Assembly: GCF_013608025.1 (NCBI RefSeq) | Contig: NZ_VDLV01000013.1 | Coordinates: forward strand, 124,001 to 188,000 | DNA length: 64,000 bases | Source: Pseudomonas brassicacearum subsp. neoaurantiaca | GTDB lineage: Bacteria > Pseudomonadota > Gammaproteobacteria > Pseudomonadales > Pseudomonadaceae | Direction: 5' to 3' | In this document: piece by piece, positions 18,568-29,332 of the stretch | Layout: each line of letters begins with the position of its first letter | Numbering within the stretch: the first letter of the stretch is position 1 | Notes under the pieces: generated by a model | The model's database searches: none | Told to the model about the DNA's origin: nothing | Seen by the model: only the letters and a program-made list of their open reading frames with translations | Program-made: the position numbers and the translations under genes

Positions 18568-19160
18568 TGCAGGCCCAGGCGCTGGCGCAGCAGGGCCATG
18601 GCGCGGGCGCGGTGGCTCAGTTGGTTCTTTTCCACGGGGCCCAGCTCGGCGCTGGAGCAATTGCGCTCAGGTACCCAGAACAATGGGTCGTAGCCGAAAC
18701 CGTGCTCGCCGCTGGCCTCGGTCAGAATACGTCCTTGCCACAAGCCTTCGCAGAGGATCGGCAACGGATCGTCGGCATGGCGTACCAGGGCGAGCACACA
18801 TACGAACTGCGCACCGCGCTCGGCTTCAGGAACGTCCTTGAGGGCTTCGAGCAGCTTGGCGTTGTTCGCCGCGTCACCCTTGCCATCGGCGTAACGGGCC
18901 GAATAGATGCCCGGCGCGCCGCCGAGGAAGTCCACCGCCAGGCCGGAGTCGTCGGCCAGCGCCGGCAGGCCGGAAATGCGCGCGGCGTTGCGGGCCTTGA
19001 GAATGGCGTTTTCGACGAACGACAGGCCGGTCTCTTCCGGTTCCACCTGGCTGAACTCGCCGATCGAGCGCAATTGCACCGACCCGCCGAGCATGGCCTG
19101 GAGTTCCTTGAGTTTGCCGGCGTTGTGGCTGGCCAGCACGAGTTGGGTGAGCTTGATCAT
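18564..19160 (-). CDS. rdgB: XTP/dITP pyrophosphatase RdgB
   Basis: House-cleaning enzyme that hydrolyses dITP, XTP and ITP to monophosphates and keeps deaminated purines out of DNA. The 198-residue protein has the family motifs [13 protein letters not shown] at the N-terminus and [10 protein letters not shown] with the metal-binding acids. It overlaps its neighbours by 4 bases on both sides, in a run of genes from metX to hemW. Confidence 0.96.
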   Translation of the reverse strand: MIKLTQLVLASHNAGKLKELQAMLGGSVQLRSIGEFSQVEPEETGLSFVENAILKARNAARISGLPALADDSGLAVDFLGGAPGIYSARYADGKGDAANNAKLLEALKDVPEAERGAQFVCVLALVRHADDPLPILCEGLWQGRILTEASGEHGFGYDPLFWVPERNCSSAELGPVEKNQLSHRARAMALLRQRLGLQ

Positions 19161-19591
19161 TGGCCCGGGAACAGTTCCTGGTTGAAGTTGAGGGTGTTGA
19201 TCTTGTCGCCGATTTGCACCTTGATTTCAAAGGTGCGGGTTTCCTGCTGCTCCACCGGGTATTGGGCGACGTAGTAAATCGCGCCTGGCTCGGTGATCTG
19301 GCGGAAGCTGAGCGGGACCGTCTTGCTGGTCAGGTCCTTGACCGTGCCGCTGACCTGGGCGATCAGCGGCTTGCCTTCCTTGATCACCGAGACATTGATC
19401 ACGCCCTGGTTCTTGCTGCGGATCAGTTCGGCGCCCTTGGCGATGTCGGGCGTGAGGAAGGTGGAGTTGAACGTGTTGTAGTGCACGGTGACGTCACCGA
19501 ACACTTCCTTGCGCTCGCCCTTGATGACATCGGCGGCCATGACGCCGACGCTCAGGCAGGCGGTGATGAGAAACAACCCTAGACGTTTCAT
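19157..19591 (-). CDS. DUF4426 domain exported protein
   Basis: Protein of 144 residues with a signal peptide (cleavage near VMAAD, residues 17-21) and a beta-rich body. It matches the DUF4426 family that sits between metW and rdgB in Pseudomonas. Function unknown, probably periplasmic. It overlaps rdgB by 4 bases. Confidence 0.8.
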   Translation of the reverse strand: MKRLGLFLITACLSVGVMAADVIKGERKEVFGDVTVHYNTFNSTFLTPDIAKGAELIRSKNQGVINVSVIKEGKPLIAQVSGTVKDLTSKTVPLSFRQITEPGAIYYVAQYPVEQQETRTFEIKVQIGDKINTLNFNQELFPGQ

Positions 19592-19616
19592 GTCGTGCTC
19601 CTGGAAAGGTCGGCGT

Positions 19617-20237
19617 TTACACCGCGACCTGATGATCGGCGAGGCCTGGGCTGCTGACCCGATAGATGCCTATCTCACCTAACAGATTAGGCCAAAGCTT
19701 GCTCGCCCACCCGTGGCGGTGTTGCTGGTCTACCGCCAATCGATCGATAACCTTGGCTTCACGCTCGCGGCACAACTCCTCGAAGTCTTCGAAGGTACAG
19801 AAGTGAATGTTCGGCGTGTTGTACCAGGTGTAGGGCAGGAATTCCGAGACCGGCATCCGTCCCTTGCTCGCCAGATACCAACGGCAGCGCCAATGGCCGA
19901 AGTTGGGGAAGGTAATGATGCACTGGCGCCCGACCCGCAGCATTTCGTCGAGGATCTTGTCCGGGTAGTGCACGGCTTGCAGGGCCTGGGTCATGACCAC
20001 GATGTCGAAGCTGTTGCTGGCGAAGTTGCCCAGGCCCTTATCCAGGTCCTGCTCGATGACGTTGATGCCTTTGGCCACGCACTCGGCAATGTTGTCCGGG
20101 TCGTTTTCCAGGCCGTAGCCGCTGACCTGCTTGTTGTCCCGCAGCCAAGTCAGCAATTCGCCGTTGCCGCAGCCCAGGTCGAGCACGCGGCTGCCGGCGG
20201 GGATCCATTCCTGGATGATGTCCAGATCGGCTCTCAT
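19617..20237 (-). CDS. metW: Methionine biosynthesis protein MetW
   Basis: SAM-dependent methyltransferase-fold protein of 206 residues with VLDLGCGNGELL near residue 20. MetW is always paired with MetX in this group and is needed for its acyltransferase activity or assembly; a methylation reaction has not been settled. It starts 7 bases after metX. Confidence 0.95.
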   Translation of the reverse strand: MRADLDIIQEWIPAGSRVLDLGCGNGELLTWLRDNKQVSGYGLENDPDNIAECVAKGINVIEQDLDKGLGNFASNSFDIVVMTQALQAVHYPDKILDEMLRVGRQCIITFPNFGHWRCRWYLASKGRMPVSEFLPYTWYNTPNIHFCTFEDFEELCREREAKVIDRLAVDQQHRHGWASKLWPNLLGEIGIYRVSSPGLADHQVAV

Positions 20238-20244
20238 GGCGTCC

Positions 20245-21384
20245 TCACAGCGTAATACGGTTCATGTAGTTTCCGAACGCCTGCAGGTAGCGCGGGATCG
20301 GAATCAAAAAGGCGTCGTGGCCCTGGGGCGCGTCGATTTCCAGGTAGCAGACGTCCTTGCGCGCGGCCATCAGCGCGTCCACCAGCTCTCGGGAGCGGGC
20401 CGGGGAGAAGCGCCAGTCGGTGGTGAACGACATCACGCAGAACTTGGCCGTGGCGTTGGCAAAGGTTTTCGCCAGGTTGTCGTCGAAGTTCGCCGCCGGA
20501 TCGAAGTAGTCCAGCGCCTTGGTCATCAGCAGGTAGGTGTTGGCGTCGAAGCGTCCGGAGAACTCTTCACCTTGGTAGCGCAGATAGCTCTCGACCTGGA
20601 ACTCGACGCTGTGGAAGTCGTAGTTGAGCTTCTCGCTCTTGAGGCCACGGCCGAATTTCTCGCCCATGGAATCGTCGGAAAGGTAGGTGATGTGCCCGAC
20701 CATTCGCGCCAGCATCAGCCCGCGCTTGGGGATCACGCCGTGTTCCTGGAACGAACCGCCGTGGAATTCGGGGTCGGTGAGGATCGCCTGGCGCGCCACT
20801 TCGTTGAAGGCGATGTTCTGCGCCGACAGCTTGGGTGCCGAGGCGATTGCCAGGCAGTGGCGCACGCGGTCCGGGTAGGTGATGGTCCATTGCAAGGCTT
20901 GCATGCCGCCCAGGCTGCCGCCGATCACCGCTGCCCACTGGTCGATGCCGAGGCGGTCGGCCAGGCGCGCCTGGCTGTGCACCCAGTCTTCCACGGTCAA
21001 CACAGGGAAATCGGCGCCGAAGGGCTTGCCGGTGTCCGGGTTGAGGCTGCTGGGGCCGGTGGAGCCGTTGCAACCGCCGAGGTTGTTCAGGCTGACGACG
21101 AAGAATTTGTTGGTGTCGATGGGCTTGCCGGGGCCGATGCAACTGTCCCACCAGCCGGGCTTGCGATCATCGACGCTGTGGTAGCCAGCGGCGTGATGAT
21201 GCCCCGACAAGGCGTGGCAGATCAGCACGGCATTGCTCGCCGTGGCATTGAGGGTGCCGTAGGTTTCGTAGATCAGGGCATAGGCTGGCAACGAACGGCC
21301 GCAGGCCAGGGCCAGGGGCTCGCTGAAATGCGCCATTTGCGGCGTCACCAGACCAACGGAATCGGGGGGAAAGGCAGCTGGCAT
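20245..21384 (-). CDS. metX: Homoserine O-acyltransferase MetX
   Basis: First committed step of methionine synthesis. The 379-residue alpha/beta hydrolase-fold protein has the nucleophile elbow GGSLGGMQ with the catalytic Ser and the substrate loop [12 protein letters not shown]. In Pseudomonas the MetX-type enzyme is reported to use succinyl-CoA (MetXS) rather than acetyl-CoA; this cannot be decided from the motifs alone. No SAM riboswitch was seen upstream. Confidence 0.95.
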   Translation of the reverse strand: MPAAFPPDSVGLVTPQMAHFSEPLALACGRSLPAYALIYETYGTLNATASNAVLICHALSGHHHAAGYHSVDDRKPGWWDSCIGPGKPIDTNKFFVVSLNNLGGCNGSTGPSSLNPDTGKPFGADFPVLTVEDWVHSQARLADRLGIDQWAAVIGGSLGGMQALQWTITYPDRVRHCLAIASAPKLSAQNIAFNEVARQAILTDPEFHGGSFQEHGVIPKRGLMLARMVGHITYLSDDSMGEKFGRGLKSEKLNYDFHSVEFQVESYLRYQGEEFSGRFDANTYLLMTKALDYFDPAANFDDNLAKTFANATAKFCVMSFTTDWRFSPARSRELVDALMAARKDVCYLEIDAPQGHDAFLIPIPRYLQAFGNYMNRITL

Positions 21385-21477
21385 CGACCCTGCTCGCGTT
21401 GAAATGAGGCGTAAGTCTAAAGACCGCTGGGGCGGGCGGCAAGCAAACGGCGGCGCTGATTGGCCGCCGCTTTACCC

Positions 21478-21655
21478 GTGGCGAGGGAGCTTGCTCCCGC
21501 TGGGGCGCGAAGCGGCCCCCGTAGGAGCTGTCGAGTGCAACGAGGCTGCGATCTTCCCACTGCCCATTGAGTCGTGAGCGAAAGATCAAGATCAAAAGAT
21601 CGCAGGCTTCGCCAGCTCCTACAGAGCCCAGCGGGAGCAAGCTCCCTCGCCACAG
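21478..21655. repeat. Nested REPINs: one palindrome family inside another
   Basis: Outer halves GTGGCGAGGGAGCTTGCTCCCGC (21478 on) and its complement (ending 21655) enclose a second palindrome of a different family, GTAGGAGCTGTCGAGTGCAACGAGG... to ...CCAGCTCCTAC (about 21521-21622). This reads as insertion of one element into another. It fills most of the 289-base gap between metX and yggT; no gene is seen there. Confidence 0.85.
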
Positions 21656-21673
21656 GAAAAGTTGCAGGGTGCT

Positions 21674-22264
21674 TTAGATCAGCACCCGCAAAATTTCCGG
21701 CATCATCGTCATCGCCGCCAAATTGTTGATCACCAGCATGTCGAGCAGCTTGAGGACCATGAACGCCAGGATCGGCGAGATATCCAGGCCGCCGAGGTTC
21801 GGCACGATGCGACGGAACGGCGCCAGGGCCGGCTCGCAGATCTGGTTCACCAGTTCGGCGCCCGGGTTGTGGCTGCCCGGTGCGACCCAGGACAGGATCA
21901 CGCTAATGATCAGGGCGAAGAAGAATATCTTCAGGAACAGCGCGGTGACGCCGATGATCGACCAGATGAGCAGTTGCAGCGGGTTGCCGGTGGTGCCGTA
22001 GGTCAACAGCAGGGTCAACGCCATCAGTGCCAACTGCACCAGGATCGCCAGCACCAATGAGGACATGTCCAGGCCGAACAGGCTCGGGATGATCCGGCGC
22101 AACGGCTTGAGCAGCGGCTGGGTGGCCTTGACCACGAACTGACACAGCGGGTTGTAGAAGTTGGCGCGCACCAGTTGCAGCACGAAGCGCATCAGCACGA
22201 TCAGCAGGTACAGGCTGCCGAGGGTTTGCAGGACGTAGACCGCTGCAGTGTTCAATCCAATCAT
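21674..22264 (-). CDS. yggT: YggT family integral membrane protein
   Basis: Protein of 196 residues made of two tandem YggT repeats, each a pair of membrane segments joined by a loop with R-R-I-(I/V)-P (LRRIIP and FRRIVP). The role is not settled; the family has been linked to osmotic shock and cell division. It follows proC by 10 bases, in the conserved yggS-proC-yggT order. Confidence 0.92.
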   Translation of the reverse strand: MIGLNTAAVYVLQTLGSLYLLIVLMRFVLQLVRANFYNPLCQFVVKATQPLLKPLRRIIPSLFGLDMSSLVLAILVQLALMALTLLLTYGTTGNPLQLLIWSIIGVTALFLKIFFFALIISVILSWVAPGSHNPGAELVNQICEPALAPFRRIVPNLGGLDISPILAFMVLKLLDMLVINNLAAMTMMPEILRVLI

Positions 22265-22274
22265 GAATGGCTCC

Positions 22275-23093
22275 TTATTGGCCCAGTTGTTCGGCCATCT
22301 CGGCCGAGCGGTGCGCGGCGGCGCCGAGTGCTTTTTCCACCAGGGCTTCGAAGCCCCCGGCCTGGAACGATTTGATGGCCGCTTCGGTGGTGCCGGCCGG
22401 GGAAGTCACACGACGGCGCAGTTCGGCTGCATCGACGTCGCTGGACACCGCCATGTGGGCGGCGCCGAGGGCGGTTTGCAAGGTCAGCTGGGCGGCGGTC
22501 TCGCGGGGCAGGCCGAGCTTCTCGCCGGCGGCGGTCATGGCCTCGATCAGCAGGAAGAAATACGCCGGGCCCGAGCCGGAGACGGCGGTGACAGCGTCCA
22601 GTTGCTGCTCGCTGTCCAGCCACAGCGCCAGGCCAACGGCCGAAAGCAGTTCTTCGGCCTGCTGGCGCTGTTCGGCGCTCACTTGGCCGGTTGCATACAG
22701 GCCGCTGACACCCTGGCGCAGCAGGGCCGGAGTGTTGGGCATGCAGCGCACGATCGGCTGGGCGCCAAGCCAGTTGTTCATGCTCGCGCAGGTAATGCCC
22801 GCGGCGATCGACACCACCAGTTGATGAGGCTTGAGACTCGGGCGAAGGGCTTCGCAGACGACCTTCATCGCTTGCGGCTTGACCGCCAGCACGATGACGT
22901 CCACGCCGTCGATGGCCTGGGCGTTGTCGGCGAAGGTTTCGATGCCGTGCTCGGCGCTGACCCGCTTGCGGGTCTCTTCACCCGGATCGCTGGCGCGAAT
23001 CATGGATGCGTCCAGGCCCTTGGCCCGCAGGCCGCCGATCAGGCTGGCGGCCATGTTGCCGGCGCCGATAAAGGCAATACGCGTGTTGCTCAT
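22275..23093 (-). CDS. proC: Pyrroline-5-carboxylate reductase
   Basis: Last step of proline synthesis, NADPH-dependent reduction of pyrroline-5-carboxylate. The 272-residue protein has the Rossmann motif GAGNMAASLIGG near the N-terminus, AVKPQ, and the ProC signature region SGSGPAYFF. It lies between yggS and yggT on the minus strand. Confidence 0.96.
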   Translation of the reverse strand: MSNTRIAFIGAGNMAASLIGGLRAKGLDASMIRASDPGEETRKRVSAEHGIETFADNAQAIDGVDVIVLAVKPQAMKVVCEALRPSLKPHQLVVSIAAGITCASMNNWLGAQPIVRCMPNTPALLRQGVSGLYATGQVSAEQRQQAEELLSAVGLALWLDSEQQLDAVTAVSGSGPAYFFLLIEAMTAAGEKLGLPRETAAQLTLQTALGAAHMAVSSDVDAAELRRRVTSPAGTTEAAIKSFQAGGFEALVEKALGAAAHRSAEMAEQLGQ

Positions 23094-23122
23094 GACAGGT
23101 CCTTATAAAGAGATGAATGGGA

Positions 23123-23815
23123 TCAGCTGGGTGATTGGCCGTAGTCGCGAGCGCCAAACAATGCAGTACCGATGCGAACCCAGGTGGCGCCTTGGGCAAT
23201 GGCGGATTCGAGGTCATGGCTCATGCCCATGGACAACGTATCCAGGGGCAGGTCCAGGCTGGCTTGCAGGCGCTGGACGGCCGCAAACGCCGCATCCTGC
23301 TCGGCGCGAGCATCGGTCGGTTCGGGAATGGCCATCAACCCGCGCAACGTGAGGCGCGGCAAGGCGGTGATGGCCTTGGCGAGGGCAGGCAGGTCCGTCG
23401 GTGTGCAACCGGATTTACTGGCTTCGCCACTGACGTTGACCTGGATGCAGATGTTCAGCGGCGGCAGCTCGGCCGGGCGCTGCTCGGAAAGGCGTTGGGC
23501 AATTTTCAGGCGATCCACGGAGTGCACCCAGTCGAAATGTTCGGCGATAGCGCGCGTCTTGTTCGATTGAATGGGGCCGATGAAGTGCCAGATCAAGGGC
23601 AGGTCGGTCAGTTCAGCCTGCTTGCCGAGCGCTTCTTGCAGGTAGTTTTCGCCGAAGTCCCTGAGGCCGGCGGCATAGGCTTCGCGCAGTGCCTGGGCGG
23701 GCTTGGTCTTGCTCACTGCCAGCAGTTGGACGCTGCCTGCGGCACGCTGGGCGGCTTGCTCCGCCGCATGGATGCGCGATCTAACCTGAGCAATGTTGTC
23801 TGCTATCGTGGTCAT
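23123..23815 (-). CDS. yggS: PLP homeostasis protein YggS (PLPBP)
   Basis: Pyridoxal phosphate-binding protein of 230 residues that buffers vitamin B6 and affects amino and keto acid pools. The PLP lysine is in LAVSKTKP near residue 34, and MSMGMSHDLE-like phosphate-binding residues are near the C-terminus. It is first of the yggS-proC-yggT run and is divergent from pilT with only 56 bases between the starts. Confidence 0.94.
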   Translation of the reverse strand: MTTIADNIAQVRSRIHAAEQAAQRAAGSVQLLAVSKTKPAQALREAYAAGLRDFGENYLQEALGKQAELTDLPLIWHFIGPIQSNKTRAIAEHFDWVHSVDRLKIAQRLSEQRPAELPPLNICIQVNVSGEASKSGCTPTDLPALAKAITALPRLTLRGLMAIPEPTDARAEQDAAFAAVQRLQASLDLPLDTLSMGMSHDLESAIAQGATWVRIGTALFGARDYGQSPS

Positions 23816-23871
23816 AAAGAAAGGCCAGCGGGTCTGAGGTTCGCGGCATTCTACTGGAATTGAGGAGCGCT

Positions 23872-24906
23872 ATGGATATCACTGAACTGTTGGCCTTCAG
23901 CGCCAAACAGGGGGCGTCGGACCTGCACCTGTCCGCCGGGCTGCCGCCGATGATCCGTGTCGACGGCGATGTGCGACGGATAAACCTGCCGGCACTGGAC
24001 CATAAACAGGTTCATGAGCTGATCTACGACATCATGAACGATCGGCAACGGGTGGATTACGAGAAATTTCTGGAAACGGATTTCTCCTTCGACGTGCCGG
24101 GCGTGGCGCGGTTTCGGGTCAACGCCTTCAACCAGAATCGTGGAGCGGGGGCGGTGTTCCGGACCATCCCGTCGAAAGTCCTGACCATGGAAGACCTGGG
24201 CATGGGCGAGGTGTTTCGCAAGATCACCGAGGCCCCACGCGGGCTCGTGCTAGTGACCGGGCCGACCGGGTCAGGCAAGTCCACGACCCTGGCGGCGATG
24301 ATTGATTACCTGAATAGCCACAAGCACCATCACATCCTCACCATCGAGGATCCTATCGAATTCGTCCATGAACCGCGCAAATGCCTGATCAACCAGCGCG
24401 AGGTGCACCGTGACACCCAAGGTTTCTCCACGGCGTTGCGTTCGGCACTGCGGGAAGACCCGGACGTGATCCTGGTGGGGGAAATGCGCGACCTGGAAAC
24501 CATCCGCCTGGCCCTGACCGCTGCGGAAACCGGGCATTTGGTATTTGGCACATTGCACACGACTTCGGCAGCGAAAACCATTGACCGGGTGGTGGACGTG
24601 TTCCCCGGCGACGAGAAGTCCATGGTTCGTTCGATGCTCTCGGAGTCGCTACAAGCGGTGATCTCCCAAACGCTGGTCAAGAAGATCGGCGGCGGACGGG
24701 TCGCGGCGCACGAAATCATGCTCGGCACCTCGGCGATCCGCAATCTCATCCGGGAAGATAAGATCGCGCAGATGTATTCGTCGATCCAGACCGGCGGCTC
24801 GCTGGGGATGCAGACGCTGGATATGTGCCTGAAGGATCTGGTGAACAAGGGATTGATCAGCCGCGAACATGCGCGGGAGCGGGCGCGTACGCCGGATAAC
24901 TTTTAG
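23872..24906 (+). CDS. pilT: Type IV pilus retraction ATPase PilT
   Basis: Hexameric ATPase that depolymerises type IV pili for twitching. The 344-residue length equals the family norm. Walker A is GPTGSGKST, the Asp box is ILTIEDPIEF, the Walker B region is LVGEMRDLETI, His box GTLHTTSA, and the C-terminal AIRNLIRE motif needed for retraction is intact. GAGGAG precedes the ATG at 23872. The usual neighbour pilU is missing: a REP pair and an NlpC/P60 gene follow. Confidence 0.97.
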   Translation: MDITELLAFSAKQGASDLHLSAGLPPMIRVDGDVRRINLPALDHKQVHELIYDIMNDRQRVDYEKFLETDFSFDVPGVARFRVNAFNQNRGAGAVFRTIPSKVLTMEDLGMGEVFRKITEAPRGLVLVTGPTGSGKSTTLAAMIDYLNSHKHHHILTIEDPIEFVHEPRKCLINQREVHRDTQGFSTALRSALREDPDVILVGEMRDLETIRLALTAAETGHLVFGTLHTTSAAKTIDRVVDVFPGDEKSMVRSMLSESLQAVISQTLVKKIGGGRVAAHEIMLGTSAIRNLIREDKIAQMYSSIQTGGSLGMQTLDMCLKDLVNKGLISREHARERARTPDNF

Positions 24907-24929
24907 AGATGTGGTGCTTTTGCAGGCCC

Positions 24930-25005
24930 CATCGCGAGCAAGCTCGCTCCCACAGGACTTTCAGCGAATGGAAATCTAGTGTGGGAGCGAGCTTGCTCGC
25001 GATGG
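24930..25005. repeat. REP pair in outward orientation
   Basis: ATCGCGAGCAAGCTCGCTCCCAC is followed after about 28 bases by its complement, the reverse order of the usual REPIN. It lies between the convergent pilT and NlpC/P60 genes, at the place where pilU would be expected. Confidence 0.85.
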
Positions 25006-25033
25006 GGTCATCAGCTACAGCAAAAATGCTGGC

Positions 25034-25645
25034 TCAGCGCTGAACCACCCGCATCGCACCCGGCTCTTTCGGCAGCACGCGCTTGGCAACGACGTAGTGG
25101 GCGTCCCAGTACGGCTTGTTCAGCGTGTCGATAGTCACCGACTTGCCCCGCCGTGGGGCGTGGATGAAGCGGTCGTTGCCCAGGTAGATCGCTACATGAT
25201 TGACCCGGCGGCTCTTGAGCTTGAAGAAAATCAGGTCGCCAGGCTTCAAGTCCTTGCGCTCGACTTTCTCGCCATGACCGGCCGCCATCGCATTGGAAGT
25301 GCGTGGCAGGTCGAACGTGGCGTCGTTGAAGGCGTACTTCACCAAACCGCTGCAATCGAAACCTTTGCTTGGGCTGCTGCCGCCCCAGCGGTAAGGTGTG
25401 CCCAGCACATTGACGGCGCGGCTCAACACGTTGCTGCTCGCTTTGGTCGCCATCGGCGGGACCAGCTTGCTGTTGGTCGTGCTCAGGCGCTGTGTGCCTG
25501 GGTTGCTTTTGCTCCCTGGAGCAGAAACATGGGATTTCGGGGTGTAGCCGTTGACGTTGGGAAGACGTTGCTCACGATTGGTGGCGTGGGCGGCCAGTGG
25601 CAATAATAGGCAGATGGTCAGCCATGTCTTTAAAAATGGACGCAT
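25034..25645 (-). CDS. NlpC/P60 family cell wall peptidase
   Basis: Exported Cys peptidase of 203 residues that cuts peptidoglycan stem peptides. A signal peptide ends near AHA (residues 19-21). A Ser/Thr/Lys-rich linker follows, then the catalytic domain with FDCSGL (C98), VNHVAIYLG (H150) and FIHAP (H162) as the triad. The ATG at 25645 is chosen because a longer frame to 25774 would place the signal peptide internally. Confidence 0.92.
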   Translation of the reverse strand: MRPFLKTWLTICLLLPLAAHATNREQRLPNVNGYTPKSHVSAPGSKSNPGTQRLSTTNSKLVPPMATKASSNVLSRAVNVLGTPYRWGGSSPSKGFDCSGLVKYAFNDATFDLPRTSNAMAAGHGEKVERKDLKPGDLIFFKLKSRRVNHVAIYLGNDRFIHAPRRGKSVTIDTLNKPYWDAHYVVAKRVLPKEPGAMRVVQR

Positions 25646-25893
25646 TAGGCAGGGCTCATAAAGGTTAGCGCGCAACTTTATAACAGCTTTTTTCGCCGTT
25701 TCGGGGCCGTTTGTCGATCCGGAACCCAGCCTGAACGCCGCACAATTGCGACAATTGACCCGATTGTCCGACAAGACCCCCGTAATACGGGCGTTTCACA
25801 GGTCCGAGTCGCTCAGGACCGCTTGTCGGCGAGACACATAAAAGTCACAAAAAGTCCGAACAAATTTTTCTATCGAGGCAAATGAGGCCATTC

Positions 25894-26322
25894 ATGAACA
25901 GCTATCAGCAGGACGCAACCCGTGACACCCATAGCAAAGTGATCGGGTATCTGCTCTGGATTCTCGGCTTTACCGGTGCGCACCGTTTCTATTACGGCAA
26001 GCCGGTGACGGGCACGATCTGGTTCTGCACCTTCGGCCTGCTGGGCATCGGTTGGTTGATCGACTTGTTCCTGATCCCGAGCATGGATCGCGAAGCGGAT
26101 CTGCGTTTCACCCCGGGACCTATCGAATACACCGTGGCGTGGATTCTGCTGACTTTCCTCGGCGTCTTCGGCGTGCATCGCATGTATCAGGGGAAGTGGC
26201 TCAGCGGGATCATCTACCTGCTGACCGGAGGGGTGTTTTTCCTGGGGGTGCTGTATGACTTCTGGACGCTGAACGATCAGGTTTCGATTCGCAATGCGCA
26301 GAAGCGTGGGGCTTTTCAGTAA
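25894..26322 (+). CDS. TM2 domain membrane protein
   Basis: Protein of 142 residues with two TM2-like units: GFTGAHRFYYGK and, in the second half, GVFGVHRMYQGKW, each with a following membrane segment. The TM2 family has no firm function. An ATG at 25882 is possible, but GAGG lies about 7 bases before the one at 25894. It stands alone, flanked by the NlpC/P60 gene and a REP pair. Confidence 0.8.
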   Translation: MNSYQQDATRDTHSKVIGYLLWILGFTGAHRFYYGKPVTGTIWFCTFGLLGIGWLIDLFLIPSMDREADLRFTPGPIEYTVAWILLTFLGVFGVHRMYQGKWLSGIIYLLTGGVFFLGVLYDFWTLNDQVSIRNAQKRGAFQ

Positions 26323-26337
26323 GACCGAGTCGCCTGC

Positions 26338-26430
26338 ATCGCGAGCAAGCTCGCTCCCACATTGGATCGGAGGTGTTCACATATCCTGTGTTCACCGAGA
26401 TTCCCTGTGGGAGCGAGCTTGCTCGCGATA
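26338..26430. repeat. REP pair in outward orientation
   Basis: ATCGCGAGCAAGCTCGCTCCCACA and its complement about 45 bases later, between the convergent TM2 gene and pyrC'. Confidence 0.85.
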
Positions 26431-26446
26431 GGAGCGACGCGGTTCT

Positions 26447-27714
26447 TCAGGCCTGGTGGGTAATCCGCCCATCCATCAGCGTATAGCGCACCACACCCGG
26501 CAGGCTATGGCCGAGGAACGGGCAGTTGTCGCCCTTGGAACGCCAGGCTTCGCCGGCCACGGTGGACGCGGCGGGGTCGAACAGCACCAGGTCCGCCGCA
26601 GCGCCCACGGCCAGTTTCCCTACAGGCAACTGCAATGCCTGGGCCGGGCCTGTGCTCAAGCGAGCCAGCAAGGTCGGCAGATCCAGCAAACCGTCCTCCA
26701 CCAGCGTCATGGCCAGTGGCAACAGCAGCTCAACGCTGCTGATGCCCGGTTCGGTGGCGCCGAACGGGGCCAACTTGGCGTCGCGCTCGTGGGGCTGGTG
26801 ATGGCTGGAGATGGCCGAGATCACCCCGGACTTCACCGCCTCGCGCAAGCCTTCGCGGTCGGCACGGGTGCGCAGCGGCGGCTGGACGTGATAGACGCTG
26901 TTGAAATCAATCAGCGCCTCATCGGTCAGGATCAACTGATACAGCGCCACGTCGGCGGTCACCGGCAAGCCACGGGCCTGGGCCTGGGCGATCAACGCCG
27001 CGCCACGGGCGCTGGTCAGTTGGCTGAAGTGGGCGCGCACGCCGCTTTGTTCCACCAGCAGCAGGTCCCGGGCCAGGGCCACGGTCTCGGCGGTTTCCGG
27101 AATGCCCGGCAGGCCGAGGAAACTGGCGGTCGGGCCTTCATGGGCCAGGCCACCTTCGGCCAAGTCGTGATCCTGGGAGTTGAAGATCACCGTCAGGCCG
27201 AAGGTCGCCGCATATTCCAGCGCACGGCACAGGGTACGGGTGTTGCGGAAACTGTTCAGGCCATTGCCGAACGCCACGCAACCGGCGTCACGCAGGGCAA
27301 TCAGCTCGGCCAATTGCTCGCCGTCGAGGCCTTTGCTCAGTGCACCGATCGGGAAAACCTTGGTGTTGCCGGCTTCGCGGGCGCGGTCGAGGATCAGTTC
27401 GGCGACGGCCGAGGTGTCCAGCACCGGTTTGGTCTGCGGTGGGCAGCACAGGCTGGTCACGCCACCGGCAGCGGCGGCGCGGGTTTCGCTGACGATGCTG
27501 CCTTTGCGGCTGTAGCCCGGCTCGCGCAGGGCAACGTTGAGGTCCACCAGGCCAGGGGCGGCGACCAGGCCTTGGGCGTCGAGGGTTTCGACTGCCGAGA
27601 AGCCTGCCGGCGCCGCGCCAAGGGCGACGATCTTGCAGGCATCGATATGAATGTCAGTCACTTGATCCAGACCGCTGGCTGGATCGATCACGCGTGCGCC
27701 GAGAATGCTGAGCT

Positions 27715-27718
<4 letters not shown>
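26447..27718 (-). CDS. pyrC': Dihydroorotase-like pseudoenzyme PyrC' (pyrX)
   Basis: Dihydroorotase homologue of 423 residues that in Pseudomonas is a non-catalytic partner needed to assemble aspartate transcarbamoylase. The zinc ligands are lost: the usual HxH in the PGLVD(H)xHxxLREPG motif reads N61 and A63 here, while LREPG is kept. It starts with GTG at 27718, overlapping the pyrB stop (GTGA). The true dihydroorotase must be elsewhere. Confidence 0.92.
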
Positions 27719-28719
<1,001 letters not shown>

Positions 28720-28743
28720 CGCGATGGACTCTTACAAGGGCAG

Positions 28744-29250
28744 TTAAAGGGCAAGGTCTTGCAGTTCGAGTTGCAGCGGCGACGGCCCGGCGAGCTTGAC
28801 TCGCTCGTGGGCGGCCAATGCCAGTGTCGCGCCGACCACGTTCGGCCGGATCGGCAGCTCGGCGGCGTCCAGGTCGAGCAGGCACACCAGCGTCACGCTG
28901 GCCGGGCGACCATAGTCGAACAGTTCGTTCATGGCGGCGCGGATGGTCCGGCCGCTCATCAGCACGTCGTCGATCAGCACCAGGTGCTGGCCTTCGATCT
29001 CGAATGGCAGGGCCGAGGGACGCACTTGCGGGTGCAGGCCGTTCTGGCTGAAGTCGTCGCGGTAGAAGGACACGTCCAGCGTGCCCAGCGGCGAGTCGCT
29101 GCCCAATTCATCGAGCAAGGCCTGGGCAACCCAGACGCCGCCAGTGCGGATGCCGATGTAGCGCGGTTCGCTGATGCCGCGTTGTTCCAGGTGCGCCGTG
29201 AGACGGATCGCCATCTGGCTGATCAGTTCGGCAGGATTGGGCAGGCTCAT
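28744..29250 (-). CDS. pyrR: Bifunctional PyrR regulator / uracil phosphoribosyltransferase
   Basis: Type I phosphoribosyltransferase of 168 residues with the PRPP loop [11 protein letters not shown]. In Pseudomonas PyrR is reported to affect expression of the pyrimidine genes, not by the RNA attenuation used in Bacillus. I see no anti-terminator structure in the short gap to pyrB. It is first in pyrR-pyrB-pyrC'. Confidence 0.94.
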   Translation of the reverse strand: MSLPNPAELISQMAIRLTAHLEQRGISEPRYIGIRTGGVWVAQALLDELGSDSPLGTLDVSFYRDDFSQNGLHPQVRPSALPFEIEGQHLVLIDDVLMSGRTIRAAMNELFDYGRPASVTLVCLLDLDAAELPIRPNVVGATLALAAHERVKLAGPSPLQLELQDLAL

Positions 29251-29300
29251 GCTGGCTCCTTCAGGTTTGCGGGTCGGTGCTCGTGACTCGGCTTATCGCT

Positions 29301-29327
29301 AAAAGAAAGCGCCTTGGCGGCGCTTTC
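29301..29327 (-). terminator. Possible terminator after ruvX
   Basis: GAAAGCGCC, loop of 5, GGCGCTTTC forms a 9-bp stem starting 6 bases after the ruvX stop, followed on the minus strand by TTTT. The T-run is short. Confidence 0.5.
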
Positions 29328-29332
29328 AAAAA

